From: Adiantum capillus-veneris
Taxonomy: Eukaryota > Streptophyta > Polypodiopsida > Polypodiales > Pteridaceae
Direction of reading: 5' to 3'
Length of the DNA stretch: 64,000 nucleotides
NCBI GenBank assembly: GCA_014529385.2
Contig: CM043971.1
Location: 52,301,209 to 52,365,208, forward strand
The notes beneath the pieces were generated by a model. That model made no database searches, had not been told where the DNA came from, and was given only the letters and a program-made list of their open reading frames with translations. Made by a program: the position numbers and the translations under genes. Positions 26,390-37,627 of the stretch are shown in pieces; the first letter of the stretch is position 1, and each line of letters begins with the position of its first letter.

Positions 26390-26690
26390 AGAGGAGAAAT
26401 TATGTGGGCCTTAGGGTGGTTCCCACCAAGGAAAGAGAGGGAGAGAGAGGGAGATAGGGGGTTGTGAGGGGGGGGGGGGGGGGGGGGGAGAGGATAAGGT
26501 AGGGTTTAGAGGATAGAGGAAGAGAGGGTGAGAGAAATAGAGTGAAGCGTCATCGTCTTTATTGGAGACGACACAAGCAATGTCGAAATCATCCTAAAAG
26601 TCGGTGGTGAGATCTTCTCCCTTCTTTCCACTGAACGTGGGGAAAGAAACACTTGCCATGGTAGTAACTCGGGAAATTACAAACCTTTTT
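24591..26690. repeat. Dense microsatellite patch
   Basis: In 2.1 kb there are (CA)n at 24728-24754, C33 at 25116-25148, (TG)n at 25629-25684, G32 at 25767-25798, (TG)n at 25937-25975, (GA)n at 26010-26063, (GA)n at 26284-26340 and about 21 Gs from 26468. Long frames across it encode His-Thr, Ser-Leu or Arg-Glu runs and are not genes. The flanks are GC-rich compared with the AT-rich neighbours. Confidence 0.9.
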
Positions 26691-26809
26691 TCTTTTTTTT
26701 AGATTAATGACAGTAGCGGCTCATAGCCGCTTTTTGCAAGGTTGGGTGGATAGATTAAAACAGGATAAAGAATGGATGAGGAGTCACGATAGCAATTCAG
26801 GCTAAATGG

Positions 26810-29027
26810 CTCTACTGTTTGTTGTAGAGCATGCTATGAACTGCATGGAATACCAAAGACATCATTTTATCGATACAAGGAGAACTTTGAAAATGGTGTG
26901 CGCCAATATGTACATGTGAACACATGTACATTGAGAAGGGGACTTCAACATACTAGTTTAGCAAGAGCACTGCTAAATGAGTTTGTGGAAAACAAATCTG
27001 AGAAGATCCACATAGAAGTAGAACACTGCTAAATGGCTCAAGAGAGACTCAATTGGTGATTCCATCAACATACAAACAAGTGGATATTTTATGTGAAATC
27101 AACATGACACTTGACCAAATGGGCTATGAGAAGAAACTATCACAATCTTCTTTTGGTAGAATTTGGAACAAAGAGTACCCACATGTCACTTTAACAAAGA
27201 CGAGTGAGTTCTCTAAGTGCAATATTTGTAGCTCAATCAAGGCAAGGTTAGAAGCTAAACCTTCTCTTGAAGAGAGAGCTCTTCTCTTGAGGGAGAGAGA
27301 AGTTCACATGGCACAAAAAAAGAGTTGCAGAAGCCTATATTATGCATGGCGCACATATTCAAAAACTCAATCACAAAAATATGTATGCATAATCCATGAT
27401 ATGATGGATCAAAAGAAGACTACCATTCCTAGCATTGTTCCTAAGGGTGTGGATTCAGGATATAATGTGCAGGTGGCATTGATTGGCATGATCACTCATG
27501 GACATGGAGAAGGTCATTACGGACACTTTGTCTTGAATGGTTTGTGGGCAGCTGATCCAAATCTTACAATTGGCTCAATTGCTAATTGTTTACATAACCT
27601 AGAGAGGATAGATAAGCATCCTCTTGGTGATCTAGTAACAAATGGACTTCCAAGGAGCAATATTTCACTACTACATGCTTTGAATTCAAGGGATGCTTTG
27701 GACTACCATAACTTGAGTGATGGAAAAGAGCCCATTGTGCAACCATCACAAAATGCAGAGAGGAATTTTTGGGGTCAACATTTCGCAGGTTACCAGAGAA
27801 CTTGTTGCTACAATTGGATAATTGTGTAGGGGAAAACTTATTTTCCTGTTTGTCAATGCTTGTTGCAAGGGGTGTTTTCAAAACCATCCATGCCAGCTAG
27901 GATTTTTAATGGTTGGGCATACACATGAGGACATAGACGCCATGTTTAGTAGGTTTTTAGAGAAGTTGAGAGTTACACAAACCTATACTTTGCCACATTT
28001 GATGGATACATTACGAAATAGCTCATCTTCATCTCCAGCTCCATTTTTTCTCACAAAGATCCCCGATTTCAAGCAATATTGTGATGGCTATCTTTGTGAT
28101 GGACAAGAAATCCTTGTTGAACGTTCCAAACCGCTTCAGTTCAGGTTCTTTATGTAGGATGGGACACCAATGATGCAATATAAGGCACATGTAGGTGTAT
28201 CAAGTTGGAGTGGAAGTATTCGCCTTTGGAAAACAGACACAAAAGGCAAGCCAATGTTACCACATGGAGATCCACCTCTGGTACCAATGGCGGAGTATGT
28301 CAAGGCCCACGAAGAAGTCATTTTGGGGCTAAAGAACTATAAAAAATTTTAGAAAAAATTTGGGAATGGTTCAAGTGTTCCGCGATATTATAGACCCGTG
28401 ATAGATTATTGGATAAGGTAATTGAAGAGATTGGAAAAGCAATCATATCAGAGGGAGTCTTGTATGAAATGTTTTGGCCAAAAACTCAAGAATATTCTCA
28501 TCTACAAAGCACTACAATGAATTTGCAACAAGGAGCAGAAAGATCCTTAGGCCTTGAAGAGTTGAATGATCATTTTGGTGGGCCTCAACAAGATAGGCCA
28601 AGGGAAGAGTTTGACCCTATGTCTGATGTGCACCAAGGTGACTTTCTTATGCTTGTTCCGAGTGACACAGAAATCTATCCAGTGTGCCTTGCAATGGCTT
28701 TACCTGACATTGATAATGAGCCTACATCACCAAATTTTAAAAAAACTCTTGATTCAGTATTGGGCACCTTGCGCGAGAAAAAGTGGGATGACAGATACTC
28801 AAGCTTACAGTAATTGTTGGAAGGGTTATTGGGCTATCAACTATAAGGACCCACAAGTGTGGGAAACTATAGATGCAATTGTTTGGTCCTGGAGACCCAA
28901 CAAAGAAGGAACATTTTCTAGAATAAAGATTTCAGAAAGGCATGCTCTAAAATCCAAAGAAGGCCTCACTCATGCACATCAACCACACTTGGATCAAAGT
29001 TTCGATATGGTATCAAATGTGGAGTAG
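26810..29027 (+). pseudogene. DUF7869-type transposon protein, broken
   Basis: The first coding-like block starts near 26822 (CCRACYELHGIPKTSFYRYK), a Cys-rich start. A frameshift near 27025 leads to NGSRETQLVIPSTYK and TKTSEFSKCNICSSIKARLE, the 'C-x2-C' segment that precedes the catalytic-like region in DUF7869 proteins. Another frame change near 27825 leads to LMVGHTHEDIDAMFSRFLEK, the signature VGHTHEDID. A TAG at 28155-28157, a stop near 28350 and one near 28812 split the C-terminal part, which includes GDFLMLVPSD. DUF7869 is found in repeat-associated proteins of plants, oomycetes and animals and is probably a transposase-like fold (inference). Some breaks might be short introns, but the number suggests decay. 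Confidence 0.65.
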
Positions 29028-29439
29028 AATTATGTGGAGCTTCTATGGTGACTATACTAGTCAATTTTGTAAACAAAATCCTTTTTGTATCTTCCTTTGT
29101 TTTATGTAATTCGTAGTTTTTATTCAAATCCATGTGTTGTAAATCCTTTTGACTTTTGGTGTTTATCAACACCACAATCCTATGAGTGTTTCACTTTATT
29201 TACTAACCAGACACCTCAATTTTTCCCACTTTAAGTGGAAAATTCCCAAATTACATGAATTTAGTCGATTTGGAGATTCCCATAATGTGAGATTTTTACC
29301 AAAATACCTAATATGGTCTTTTTTGGTCATAGTTTCCTACACAAGGGCTTTGTAGTTTAATAGAAAAGTTAAGGAATTGGACAGTAGTGGCAAAAAAGCC
29401 AGATGGTGAAGTAAACCCATGTTAAAGGTTGGTTCAATC

Positions 29440-29970
29440 TTTAAGCAGTTAGGATAAACAAGATTAATCTCATCCCAGAAAAATCTGTTGTTGAGGCTTA
29501 ATAAGTCATCCACGTCTCTATAAGTATGATTAAAAATGGAAGTATATGATCTTTACTTTTGTCACTCATGATTTTTAGAAACCATTTGTATTCAAAGAAG
29601 GTTAAATATAGATTACACATTACAGGTGAGCAGGAAAATCCCATAGGAATTCCCGGGCTTTGATTAAAACACTGTCCTCCGAAGAGAATGGTACAGTTAT
29701 CAAGTACCCAAGATATGTTATTGAATAGTCTTACATCATCGAAGTGAAGGGGATGAGAAGATTGTTTCTTTTTAATCCATCTAGGTTGTCTGGAAAGTGA
29801 TATGTAAGAGTAACCATTCACCCTAGCATTTTTGAGGCCAATTTAATCATCTGAGATAGTACATCTTTCAGTCCTAAATCCCCTTCTAAAGGTATATTCT
29901 CATAGCATTGAGTAATATCAATTGTGAAAAGATGAAAAATGCCACATTTAAAGCATTTCATTGTCCGAGT
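29440..29970 (-). pseudogene. Penelope-like reverse transcriptase relic, palm core
   Basis: Reading the minus strand from about 29950 gives FTIDITQCYENIPLEG (RT motif A-like), then GGQCFNQSPGIPMGFSCSP followed by CNLYLTFFEYKWF (motif B with the GIPMG signature), and finally DVDDLLSLNN (motif C, the catalytic Asp pair retained). The order and the 'IPMG.S.SP...N.YL..YE' wording fit Penelope-like RTs better than LINE or LTR ones. A stop near 29822 and a frame change near 29540 break it. It stops at the sequence INLVYP, just before the segment found at 21.7 kb. Confidence 0.6.
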
Positions 29971-31028
29971 AATGCCACATTTAAAGCACTACTATACTGG
30001 TTGTGCATTGGTTACCATATTATCTAAAATGAGTTGCAGGCACTATTCAAGCTATAAAAACACCAACCTTTTGGTCAAAAGAAACAAAGCCCCTTCACAC
30101 TACACAGTAGCATGCAAAAATTTCCATGTACCTGATAAAGTAAAGAATAGCCCCAACACTAGTCTAGACAAACGACACTATGTTGTATAAGATCCCCCAT
30201 TTTTCTATCCAAATATTGCCACATCAAGCACCACTTATATGGGTTATCAAAAATACCTTTATCAAAAAATGATTTACAGACATTGTACAAGCTAAAAAAA
30301 GGCAAAAACTAATTCTCCTAAAATGGCCAAAAAACCAAACAGTATTCAGTATGATCATCAATGTATTTCAAGCCATCTTTCATTGCCTAGTTATGCATTC
30401 GTAGAAAAAATCGAAGGAAAAAAACCAAGTGGTAACTGCATGTTTTAGCAGAAAAAACTATTAATCGTATCTCATCAAGGTATCAAGGTGAGTACCAACC
30501 TGAGATGGTAGCTCAACAACTTCCATAGCTGCTTAGTATCAAAAAAAGCCCTCACACTTCTCCTTGAAAAACACACGTAGAGGAAAATAAACACATAGAC
30601 TAAGTGAGGGGCCAGAGCACCCTCACCTTATATAGCGTCTACGAGAAAGTTCAAGGTGAAGATGCCCACGATCAAGTACTCAGTAGCTTTTGCTTCCCAA
30701 GCCGTCTCTATGGCCACTCTTGCTTACATACGGGATGTTGAGAGGGAGAGAGGCCCCGTGTAGGGGGTATCATACGCATTACAGTGTAGTTAAGTGAGAC
30801 AAACAGAGCCAGCGGGCATGAGGTTTAAGGTAATGGAAGCAGTCACCTCAAAACAAATCCCCCAAGGGGCGGGTTCCTATGTGGTGTTTGGGAGGAAGAA
30901 GGTTACCCCCATTTTTTTTAAAAAAAACCACACCAACTAATTCCTAAAAAGTATTTCCACAAGGGATTTGTGCAAAAAAATACATGTTTTGTTGTTCTAT
31001 ATATATAATCAAACTATTGTATAGGTAA

Positions 31029-31064
<36 letters not shown>

Positions 31065-31787
31065 GAGGAGTGTGTGTGAAAGAGGTTTGGGTTATGGCTT
31101 TCTCAAACTTACTCTCAAGTTTGCACCTTGAGAAAATGAAGAAGAGAAATGAAAAATGAGAAGAGAAGCCTTCTTTTTATGCACATTTTTGATAAGTGCT
31201 TTCACTTATCTTGATAGATTTTCTTCCTTATCTTGATAACTTATCTTACTTATCAAAACTTTCTCAACAAGTTACTTACTCACCTTGTCCTTATCTTCTC
31301 CTTTTCTCCTTTATCGTTTTCTTTTTCCTTTTTCCTCATCTTAACTTTTCCTTTATGCTAATTTTCTCAAAATGAAAAGCTAATTTCCTATGCATTGGTT
31401 ATGTCCATGTTCCCATGGCATAAGCCGAAAGTGTCTCGTGAGTATACTTTGGTGCTTAAATTGAACCCGAATTTTTCTCAAATATTTTTTCTTTCTATTA
31501 TTTTCTTTTTCTTTTTCATCTTTAAAGTCGATGGCTTAGATGTGGTGACCTTGCGTAAAGGCTAGGAGAAGGCACTTACAACTTGGATCAGAAGGGGTGA
31601 TGGCCTCATGATCAAAATTTATTTTAATTATTATGTATATTTTCTTAAAAGATAGGGTTGACTAGCTACTTATTACCTCTTTTGATCAAAATTTATTTTA
31701 ATTACTATATATATTTTCTTTAAAAATAGGGCTGACTAGCTACTTTTACAACTTACTATAAAGATACCACTTGGATTAGAAGGGGTG
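29971..31787. other. Non-coding, with (TG)n and a 74 bp tandem repeat
   Basis: No gene is recognised. A (TG)n tract lies at 31032-31062. A unit starting GATCAAAATTTATTTTAATTA occurs at 31610 and 31684 (period 74 bp) with about 90% identity by eye. ACTTGGATnAGAAGGGGTG flanks it at about 31581 and 31770. The second flank abuts the LTR start. Confidence 0.6.
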
Positions 31788-31959
31788 TGTCAGGACAAGC
31801 GTCCTGTAACCTAAGAACTAGGATGGTCATGGACTACGGCCAAGGGTCGGACTAGACAGTGTGGACAGGGGATCCGTCTAGGGCAAGGGGCTAGGAGCCC
31901 GCGTATATAATGGGAGGTTGGGAGGAGGATCTTCAGTCTAGTTTTCCCAAGTTCTTACA
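31788..31959 (+). repeat. Short 5' LTR (172 bp) of the gypsy fragment
   Basis: It starts TGTCAGGACAAGCG and ends GTTCTTACA, with a TATA-like GTATATAATGG at about 31903. The end is set by the primer site one base downstream. No second copy exists in the window, so the left border is inferred. Confidence 0.6.
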
Positions 31960-31960
31960 C

Positions 31961-31972
31961 TGGTATCAGAGC
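31961..31972 (+). other. Primer-binding site, initiator tRNA-Met type
   Basis: TGGTATCAGAGC is the classic plant retrotransposon site complementary to the 3' end of initiator tRNA-Met. It lies one base after the LTR end. Confidence 0.9.
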
Positions 31973-32810
31973 TTAGGTTGGCTAGAAGGTCTCTCTTCCA
32001 CTCTCTCTCTAGGCGTTCTCACTTTTGGCTCCTAAAAATAGGGCTTTAAGGTGTGAACCGTGGCTTTTTTAGGGCTTTTACCAAATTTAGCAAGTGGGCT
32101 TGCCTAAATCGGGTATGTTTCCCGTTTTGGAAGGGGATGTGTGGTGCACGAAACTACGCGCTCTTGGGCTAGGGAGGAGCGCCATAGCTTCAATGCTTGG
32201 AGTCCAAGAGGGTTTGGCCTAATTGCTACAGCGCAAGGCGTACACATCTCCCAAGCTACCCACATTTTTTCTTCACGCTGCCTGCACACAGAAACGTCAA
32301 ATTGGGTTTCTTTTTCACGTGGCAAGGCCAAAAATTTTGATTTTTTGAGCCTTGGACCTTCTTGGTGGTCCTTCCCACAAGCAAGGCAATTCCCACGAGC
32401 CTCGACCTTCGTACTCGGTGCAAGAAACAAGCCGTGTCGGCTTTCCCTCGAGCTTGACGGTTTACGAATCCGCTCAGTTATTGCGGAAAATTCCAGATTT
32501 CTGCATATTTTTACATTTGCGACAGTTTCCATTGGAGTTCATGCAACATAATCATTCGCCGATTAAGAAAGCTTTCAATAATCAAGCTTCTTCACAACGG
32601 TGACAATTCGACCATCTCAACTACAAGATTTCAGTCGTCTTGTGAACCACGGACGATTTTGCGGAATTCATTTTTTACGCCACTTGTGCAAATTCTTCTT
32701 TTTTTGACGATCAGGTGCTACGACGCACAAGTGGAGTTACCTATACTTGGCAAGTGCTACCAACATCAGTTTTTTTTTTCTGAGTACTTCTTTCACTGCA
32801 CTGTGTCACC

Positions 32811-33707
32811 ATGGATTCGGATATCAACATGACATTCGATTTTGAGCAAAGTACTCCTGATCCTACCAATGACGGCTCACGACCGGATCCTCTCAAGGAG
32901 AGTACCCGCGACGCTACGGTAGGAGAAGATACTTACGAATTGCTCGATATTCAAGAATTCCGTGCACTCAGACACGCATATGACAATCATGGATGAACAT
33001 TTTAAAGCTTTAAATGAAAATGTCACTAAACTTTCCACATTAGTCATTCAATTAATGCAACAGCAGCTAAGAGTCATGCTAACACCCACATGCATGAGCA
33101 CGTTAGAACACAAGGGCAAGGCCCAATTAATGAAACACTCCATACTCTCACTTCCAAAGAGGTAGATGACTTGTTAAAGAACTTTAAACCACCAGTTTTC
33201 AAGGGCGAAGACCGAGACCGCAATAAGGATGCAGTGAACATCTTTCTCAGTAAATGGGATGGAATTCACGCCTTACGGCGTACTCCGGATGTAGTCAAAG
33301 CTCTGCAAACGAGCTTAACTCTGGAAGTCAAGGCCTACAAATGGTGGATGTCTCTCAAGGAGAAAAACATCATACCACAGAGTTGGGCAGCCTTTGAAGC
33401 AATGTTTAGGAAGGAATTTTTGCCTACAAACGAGGCCGATCGGAATTGGACCGCTTGGGACACATGTTCCATGCGCCAATATCCATCACTCCTTGAATAC
33501 ATCTCTCACTATGGGGACATCATCCTCAAGTTGGAAGGCTTGGACACCTTTCAACAAGTACAAGGGTTCATACGAAGTCTGACTCCAGAACTTAAGAAGT
33601 ATGTCAAGACCCAAGACCCTAAAACACTTGAGGAAACCATAGTGAAAGCACATATTCATGACGACCTTGATGATAAGAAAACACATAATAGTAACGTCCC
33701 CTGCTAG
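32811..33707 (+). pseudogene. Gypsy gag, capsid part
   Basis: The frame begins at ATG 32811 (MDSDINMTFDFEQ), is interrupted at 32994-32996, and reads on from about 33000 after a shift to 33090. The segment FLSKWDGIHALRRTPDVVKA and YKWWMSLKEK...SWAAFEAMFRKEFLP is the usual retrotransposon gag (capsid) pattern of W-x(n)-F..F...F. Capsid assembles the cytoplasmic particle. The 5' leader of about 840 bp is non-coding. At least two frame changes separate it from the zinc knuckle block. Confidence 0.75.
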
Positions 33708-33712
33708 TATAC

Positions 33713-34426
33713 ATGGTAATACACGCACAATACGGGCATAATAAAAGAAAATTTCTAGTTGCTAATTCAGATGCATCTAAAAAACCCAAGGGGTCAAGGG
33801 GTCCTCTCTCTCCTGAGGATTTTGATAAAGCCAAGAAAGAGAAGCTATGTTTTCAATGTGTAGGAAGAGGCCATGGCAAAAAGGATTGTCCCAAGGGGAA
33901 ATCTGTTGCTCAAGGGAAGGAGAAACCAGTGCACACGGTGCAACTACTGCCTCTTGAGTCTTCCTCAAAATTCTCCACAATGGAAGTAACACACACTGAA
34001 GTGGTGCATGAATGTTGTCTCACAGCTTTCATGTGGCAACAAACCTTTGGACCACATGAGTTAGTACGTATTCAAGGATATCTACAAGGGCACAAGGTGC
34101 GCATCTTGGTAGATGACAGTGCTACTCACAATTTCATCAATTATGGATTAGTAAAAAAGCTCAAACTGCCTCAAACTTCGAGTACCCACCTCTACAAGGT
34201 AGCAATGATAAAGGGACATGATACTGAAATATGGGATACTGAATGCCGAGTTGTTCCATTGGAAGTACAAGGGTACTCTACTTGTTTGAATTTTCAGGTT
34301 ATGAACATGGAAAGGGCTGATGTGGTTCTTGGTGTAAAGAATGAGGATGCAAGAGAGCTACACAAGACAAGCACAAAGCACACAGAGATGGAAAGCTTCT
34401 TCTTCTTCTCACAGAAAAGAGAGTAA
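33713..34426 (+). pseudogene. Gypsy nucleocapsid knuckle and retropepsin
   Basis: CFQCVGRGHGKKDC (about 33849-33890) is a C-x2-C-x4-H-x4-C RNA-binding knuckle. Downstream, VRILVDDSATHNFINYGLV is the retropepsin active-site region, where the family has D-S-G-A-T. Here the Ser-Gly pair reads Asp-Ser, so the protease is probably inactive. ADVVLGV marks the end of the fold. The frame then runs into unrelated Ser/Phe-rich sequence and stops, 12 bases before the copia LTR. Confidence 0.75.
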
Positions 34427-34438
34427 AAAATGACTTAG

Positions 34439-34653
34439 TGTTAAAACTGAAAAGTAGCACATATGTACATGCGGTCACTAAGTGTGAACTCGCTAGAAGC
34501 ATAGTAAACTGGCACTATAAGTGTAGTCCAACTGTAGAATCACTGGCAGAGATCCTCCATGTCGATCACCTAACGCGCCAGTGAGTAAATGCCGTAAGCG
34601 GCCAAGACCCGTAGTGGATGCCAGCTCAAGATGTAGAGCTCGACATCTCAACA
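34439..34653 (-). repeat. Copia 3' LTR (215 bp)
   Basis: On the minus strand the LTR begins TGTTGAGATGTCGAGC, directly after the polypurine tract, and ends CAGTTTTAACA, giving TGTT...AACA termini. The last nine codons and stop of the RNase H frame lie inside it. Confidence 0.8.
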
Positions 34654-36590
34654 CTCCCCCTCGAGCTCTGCATTTCGTAGAGTCCAAGCATAGTCCGGAA
34701 ACGTCGAAGCTTCTCAGCTCCGAGGGCCTTGGTAAAGATATCCGCTATCTGCTCCTCTGTGCTAACGTAGACCAAGTCGATGTCGCCCGCCAACACTCGC
34801 TCTCGAATGTAGTGGTAATGGACCTCTATGTGCTTGGTCCTGGCATGGAACACTGGGTTCCTAGCCAATTGCATGCTGCTGAGGTTGTCACAATGGATGA
34901 CAATCTGCTGGTCCACCTGCACTCCCAAGTCCTCAAGTAATGTGCGTAGCCAAGCTACCTCGCATGCTGCAACTGCTGCACCTCTGTACTCGGCCTCTGT
35001 GCTCGATAAAGCAACCGTAGGCTGCTTTTTGCTGCTCCAAGTAACAGCAGCACTCCCAAAAGAGAACATGAAGCCACTCGTAGATCTCCTATCAACAATG
35101 CTACCTGCCCAATCTGCATCTGTATACCCATACAATTCTAATGGCGCATCTACTGCATAGAACAATGCGTAGTCAAGATTCCCTTGCACAAACCGAATTG
35201 TGCATCGTACTCCATCCAAATGTGGCTTCCTCGGAAGCTGCATGAACTGACTCTCCAAGCCTACTGTGTAGCTCAAGTCTGGACTCGTGATAGTCAAGTA
35301 GATTAGACTACCCACAATCTTCCTGTACATCTTGACATCCTCAACAACATCACCCTTCTCTGCACTCAGCTTTGCATTCACATCCAAGGGAATAGAAATT
35401 GGCTTACAATCAGCCATACCATACTTTGACAACATGTTCAAAGCATACTGTCTCTGTGACAGCCATACACCCTTTGGAGTCCTGATCACCTCAATGCCAA
35501 GAAAGTAGCACAACTCGCCCAAATCTTTTATTTCAAACTCCTGTTTGAGAAGACCCTTCACATGGTCAATCTCCATAGCATTGTCACTCACAATAATAAG
35601 GTCATCTACATATATGGTAATGACCACAATCCCCACATCACTCTCACGTACATAGAGTGAATGATCAGCATGAGCTCTCCTAAAACCAATACTGACAAGA
35701 TAGGTGGCAATCCTATCATACCATGCTCTAAAGCCCTGCTTCAAACCATACAAAGCTTTGAGAAGTCTGCATACATAATCTGGGTAACCTGGATCGACAT
35801 AACCAGGTGGCTCATCCATATACACTTCCTCTTGCAACTCACCATTCAAGAAGGCATTCTTTACATCCATTTGATGCATAATCCATCCTCTAGATGCAGC
35901 CACTGCTATGACAGCTCTCACAGTCGTCATCTTTGCCACTGGAGCAAAGGTCTCCTCATAGTCTATGCCATACGTCTGTGCATAACCGTTTGCGACCAGC
36001 CTTGCCTTGTGACGCTCAATGTTACCATCAGCCTTATGCTTGGTTTTATACACCCATTTACAGCCAATAGCTTTCTTGCCACTTGGCAATGGCACCAACT
36101 CCCATGTGTCATTTGCTTCCAATGCAGCCATCTCTTCATTCATTGCATCATCCCAATGCACATTTCCGACTGCATCCTCAAAACATGTGGGCTCCACATC
36201 CTGTATCACCTTAGCCATGTAGGCTTGGTGATGCGCTAGATACCCATCATAATTCAATTTTTGAACTGGATTTTTGACTCTGTTAGATCTACGCGGTCCT
36301 GGGTCACTCCTTTGCCCTCTAGCATCTTCTTGTACTTTCCTTACACCAAGTGTCCTGACAGCCGAAATTCCAAATTCCTCATGAAGACTTTGTTCAGAAC
36401 CATCTGAATCCATGTCTACATGTGAAAAACCTGATGATGCATCAGCCATAAATGGAGGTTCATCAACCTTTTCCTTTCCTTTTCGTGATACATTCCATGT
36501 ACCTGCTGGTGGAGTAACCTGCGTACGTAGTCTACCATTCCATGGCTTCTCAACAGAGCCACAAGAAGAGGACTCTTGTGGTCCACTCAA
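34626..36590 (-). CDS. Copia reverse transcriptase and RNase H
   Basis: This is the longest intact frame in the element, 654 codons, and encodes the enzyme pair that converts element RNA to DNA in cytoplasmic particles. RT motifs are all present: WKWVYKTKHKADG, RLVANGYAQ, QMDVKNAFLNGEL (motif A), ALYGLKQGFRAWY, IYVDDLIIV (catalytic YVDD) and FLGIEV. RNase H reads YTDADWAGS, SSTEAEYRG and HARTKHIEV, with its acidic residues. The first about 110 residues belong to the linker after integrase (acidic, then RRSNRVKNPVQKL). 'QGFRAWY' has Phe where Pro is frequent (KQAPRAWY), a minor change. The frame seems functional; the rest of the element is not. Confidence 0.92.
   Translation of the reverse strand: MSGPQESSSCGSVEKPWNGRLRTQVTPPAGTWNVSRKGKEKVDEPPFMADASSGFSHVDMDSDGSEQSLHEEFGISAVRTLGVRKVQEDARGQRSDPGPRRSNRVKNPVQKLNYDGYLAHHQAYMAKVIQDVEPTCFEDAVGNVHWDDAMNEEMAALEANDTWELVPLPSGKKAIGCKWVYKTKHKADGNIERHKARLVANGYAQTYGIDYEETFAPVAKMTTVRAVIAVAASRGWIMHQMDVKNAFLNGELQEEVYMDEPPGYVDPGYPDYVCRLLKALYGLKQGFRAWYDRIATYLVSIGFRRAHADHSLYVRESDVGIVVITIYVDDLIIVSDNAMEIDHVKGLLKQEFEIKDLGELCYFLGIEVIRTPKGVWLSQRQYALNMLSKYGMADCKPISIPLDVNAKLSAEKGDVVEDVKMYRKIVGSLIYLTITSPDLSYTVGLESQFMQLPRKPHLDGVRCTIRFVQGNLDYALFYAVDAPLELYGYTDADWAGSIVDRRSTSGFMFSFGSAAVTWSSKKQPTVALSSTEAEYRGAAVAACEVAWLRTLLEDLGVQVDQQIVIHCDNLSSMQLARNPVFHARTKHIEVHYHYIRERVLAGDIDLVYVSTEEQIADIFTKALGAEKLRRFRTMLGLYEMQSSRGSVEMSSSTS
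34654..34662 (-). other. Copia polypurine tract
   Basis: GAGGGGGAG abuts the LTR TG on the minus strand, the standard plus-strand primer position. Confidence 0.85.
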
Positions 36591-36599
36591 AACCTGTGA

Positions 36600-37627
36600 C
36601 TATGGCTTCACATTTTGTACAACCACATCATCTTTTACATCGGCCCCAATAATGCCATGTGCATTACTGTACCATCTGCTCATCTCATCAAAGACTACAT
36701 CTCTGCTCACTCGTAATTCTCGTGTAGTAGGATTGTAGCACCTGTACCCCTTTTGTTCAAGGGAATATCCCACAAGAATACATTTCTCTGCTTTAGGATC
36801 CAATTTCCTACGCACCTCATCTGGTACATGCACGTAAGCTATGCATCCAAACACTTTCAAGTGTGCCAAATCAGGCTTTGTACCTGTAAACTTTTCCTCA
36901 GGTGTTACATCATGCACCGTAGTTGTAGGTGTCCTGTTCATAATGTACACAGCTGTATTTACAGCTTCAGCCCAGAAATGATGAGGCATGTTCTTCTCAT
37001 TCATCAATGCACGTGCAACCTCTGCAATGTGCCTGTTTTTCCTTTCTACGATCCCATTCTGCTGTGGAGTATATCTGCATGTAAATTGCCTGCGTATACC
37101 ATGCATGAAAATCTGAAAAATCATTGGAGAAGTACTCTCCCCCTCCATCTGACCTCAATGTCTTGATTTGCATATCTGTCTCCTTCTCAATCATGACGTT
37201 GATGTCCTGAAAGTGACCAAACACTTCACTTTTGTTACGCATGAAGTGGACCCATACTTTCCTTGTATGGTCATCTGAAAGAGACATAATACCTGCAACC
37301 ATGTATACATGTAGTATCGTTTGGACCCCAAACATCTGTGTGCACCACCTCAAGTGGCTTTTTACATACATTGCGCTCATGTGGAAATGAGCCCTTTGAC
37401 TGTTTTCCAAACTGGCATGCTGCACACACTTTATGCATACCATCCACCTTGAATTTGGTCAAACCTTTTACAATCTGTTTTGATTGCATGCTGCGCAATC
37501 TCTGCTCATTGACATGGCCAATGCGTTTGAGCCAAATGTCAACATCAGCCACAACACCTGTGCCCTGTGCAAATAATGCAGCTTTTACCTCAGGCATGTC
37601 TACATTCAGCGTAAACATTCTGCCCAC
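36600..37627 (-). pseudogene. Copia GAG-pre-integrase and integrase, frameshifted
   Basis: Integrase inserts the DNA copy into the genome. The zinc-binding part reads WLKRIGHVNEQRLRSMQSKQ and HKVCAACQFGKQSKGSF (H..H..C-x2-C). The core follows as VVHTDVWGP (first Asp), LRSDGGGEYFSNDF (second Asp) and YTPQQNGIVERKN (Glu), and the C-terminal part HFWAEAVNTAVYIMNR and VFGCIAYVHVPDE. The three catalytic residues are present, but the domain spans three frames (37627-37271, 37443-36997, 37148-36600), so at least two indels, one between 37330 and 37260 and one near 37090, inactivate it. A TAG near 36602 separates it from the RT frame. Confidence 0.85.

Larger units (their letters stand above)
31788..34438 (+). 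mobile_element. Ty3/gypsy LTR retrotransposon fragment (LTR, PBS, gag, PR)
   Basis: The order LTR, primer-binding site, leader, gag, zinc knuckle and retropepsin on the + strand is that of a gypsy-type element. RT, RNase H, integrase and the 3' LTR are missing: similarity ends where the copia LTR begins at 34439. No continuation was found beyond the copia element. Confidence 0.75.

Noticed and set aside
25346-26457. Several frames of 80-290 codons on both strands, rich in His-Thr, Ser-Leu, Val-Cys or Arg-Glu
   Set aside because: They are translations of TG, GA and G tracts. No splice sites, domains or codon bias support a gene.
26715-26731. AGCGGCT-cat-AGCCGCT hairpin followed by Ts, like a bacterial terminator
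   Set aside because: The context is plant nuclear DNA, and Rho-independent termination does not apply. One small hairpin is expected by chance in this much sequence.
30600-30900. Possible retrotransposon fragment
   Set aside because: Composition changes here, but I find no motif, LTR end or primer site to support it.
32104-32551. Open frames on both strands of about 136-142 codons in the gypsy leader
   Set aside because: They lie between primer site and gag, overlap each other antisense, and show no domain.
36019-36738. Plus-strand frames opposite the copia RT
   Set aside because: They are antisense shadows of the long minus-strand RT frame with clear RT motifs.
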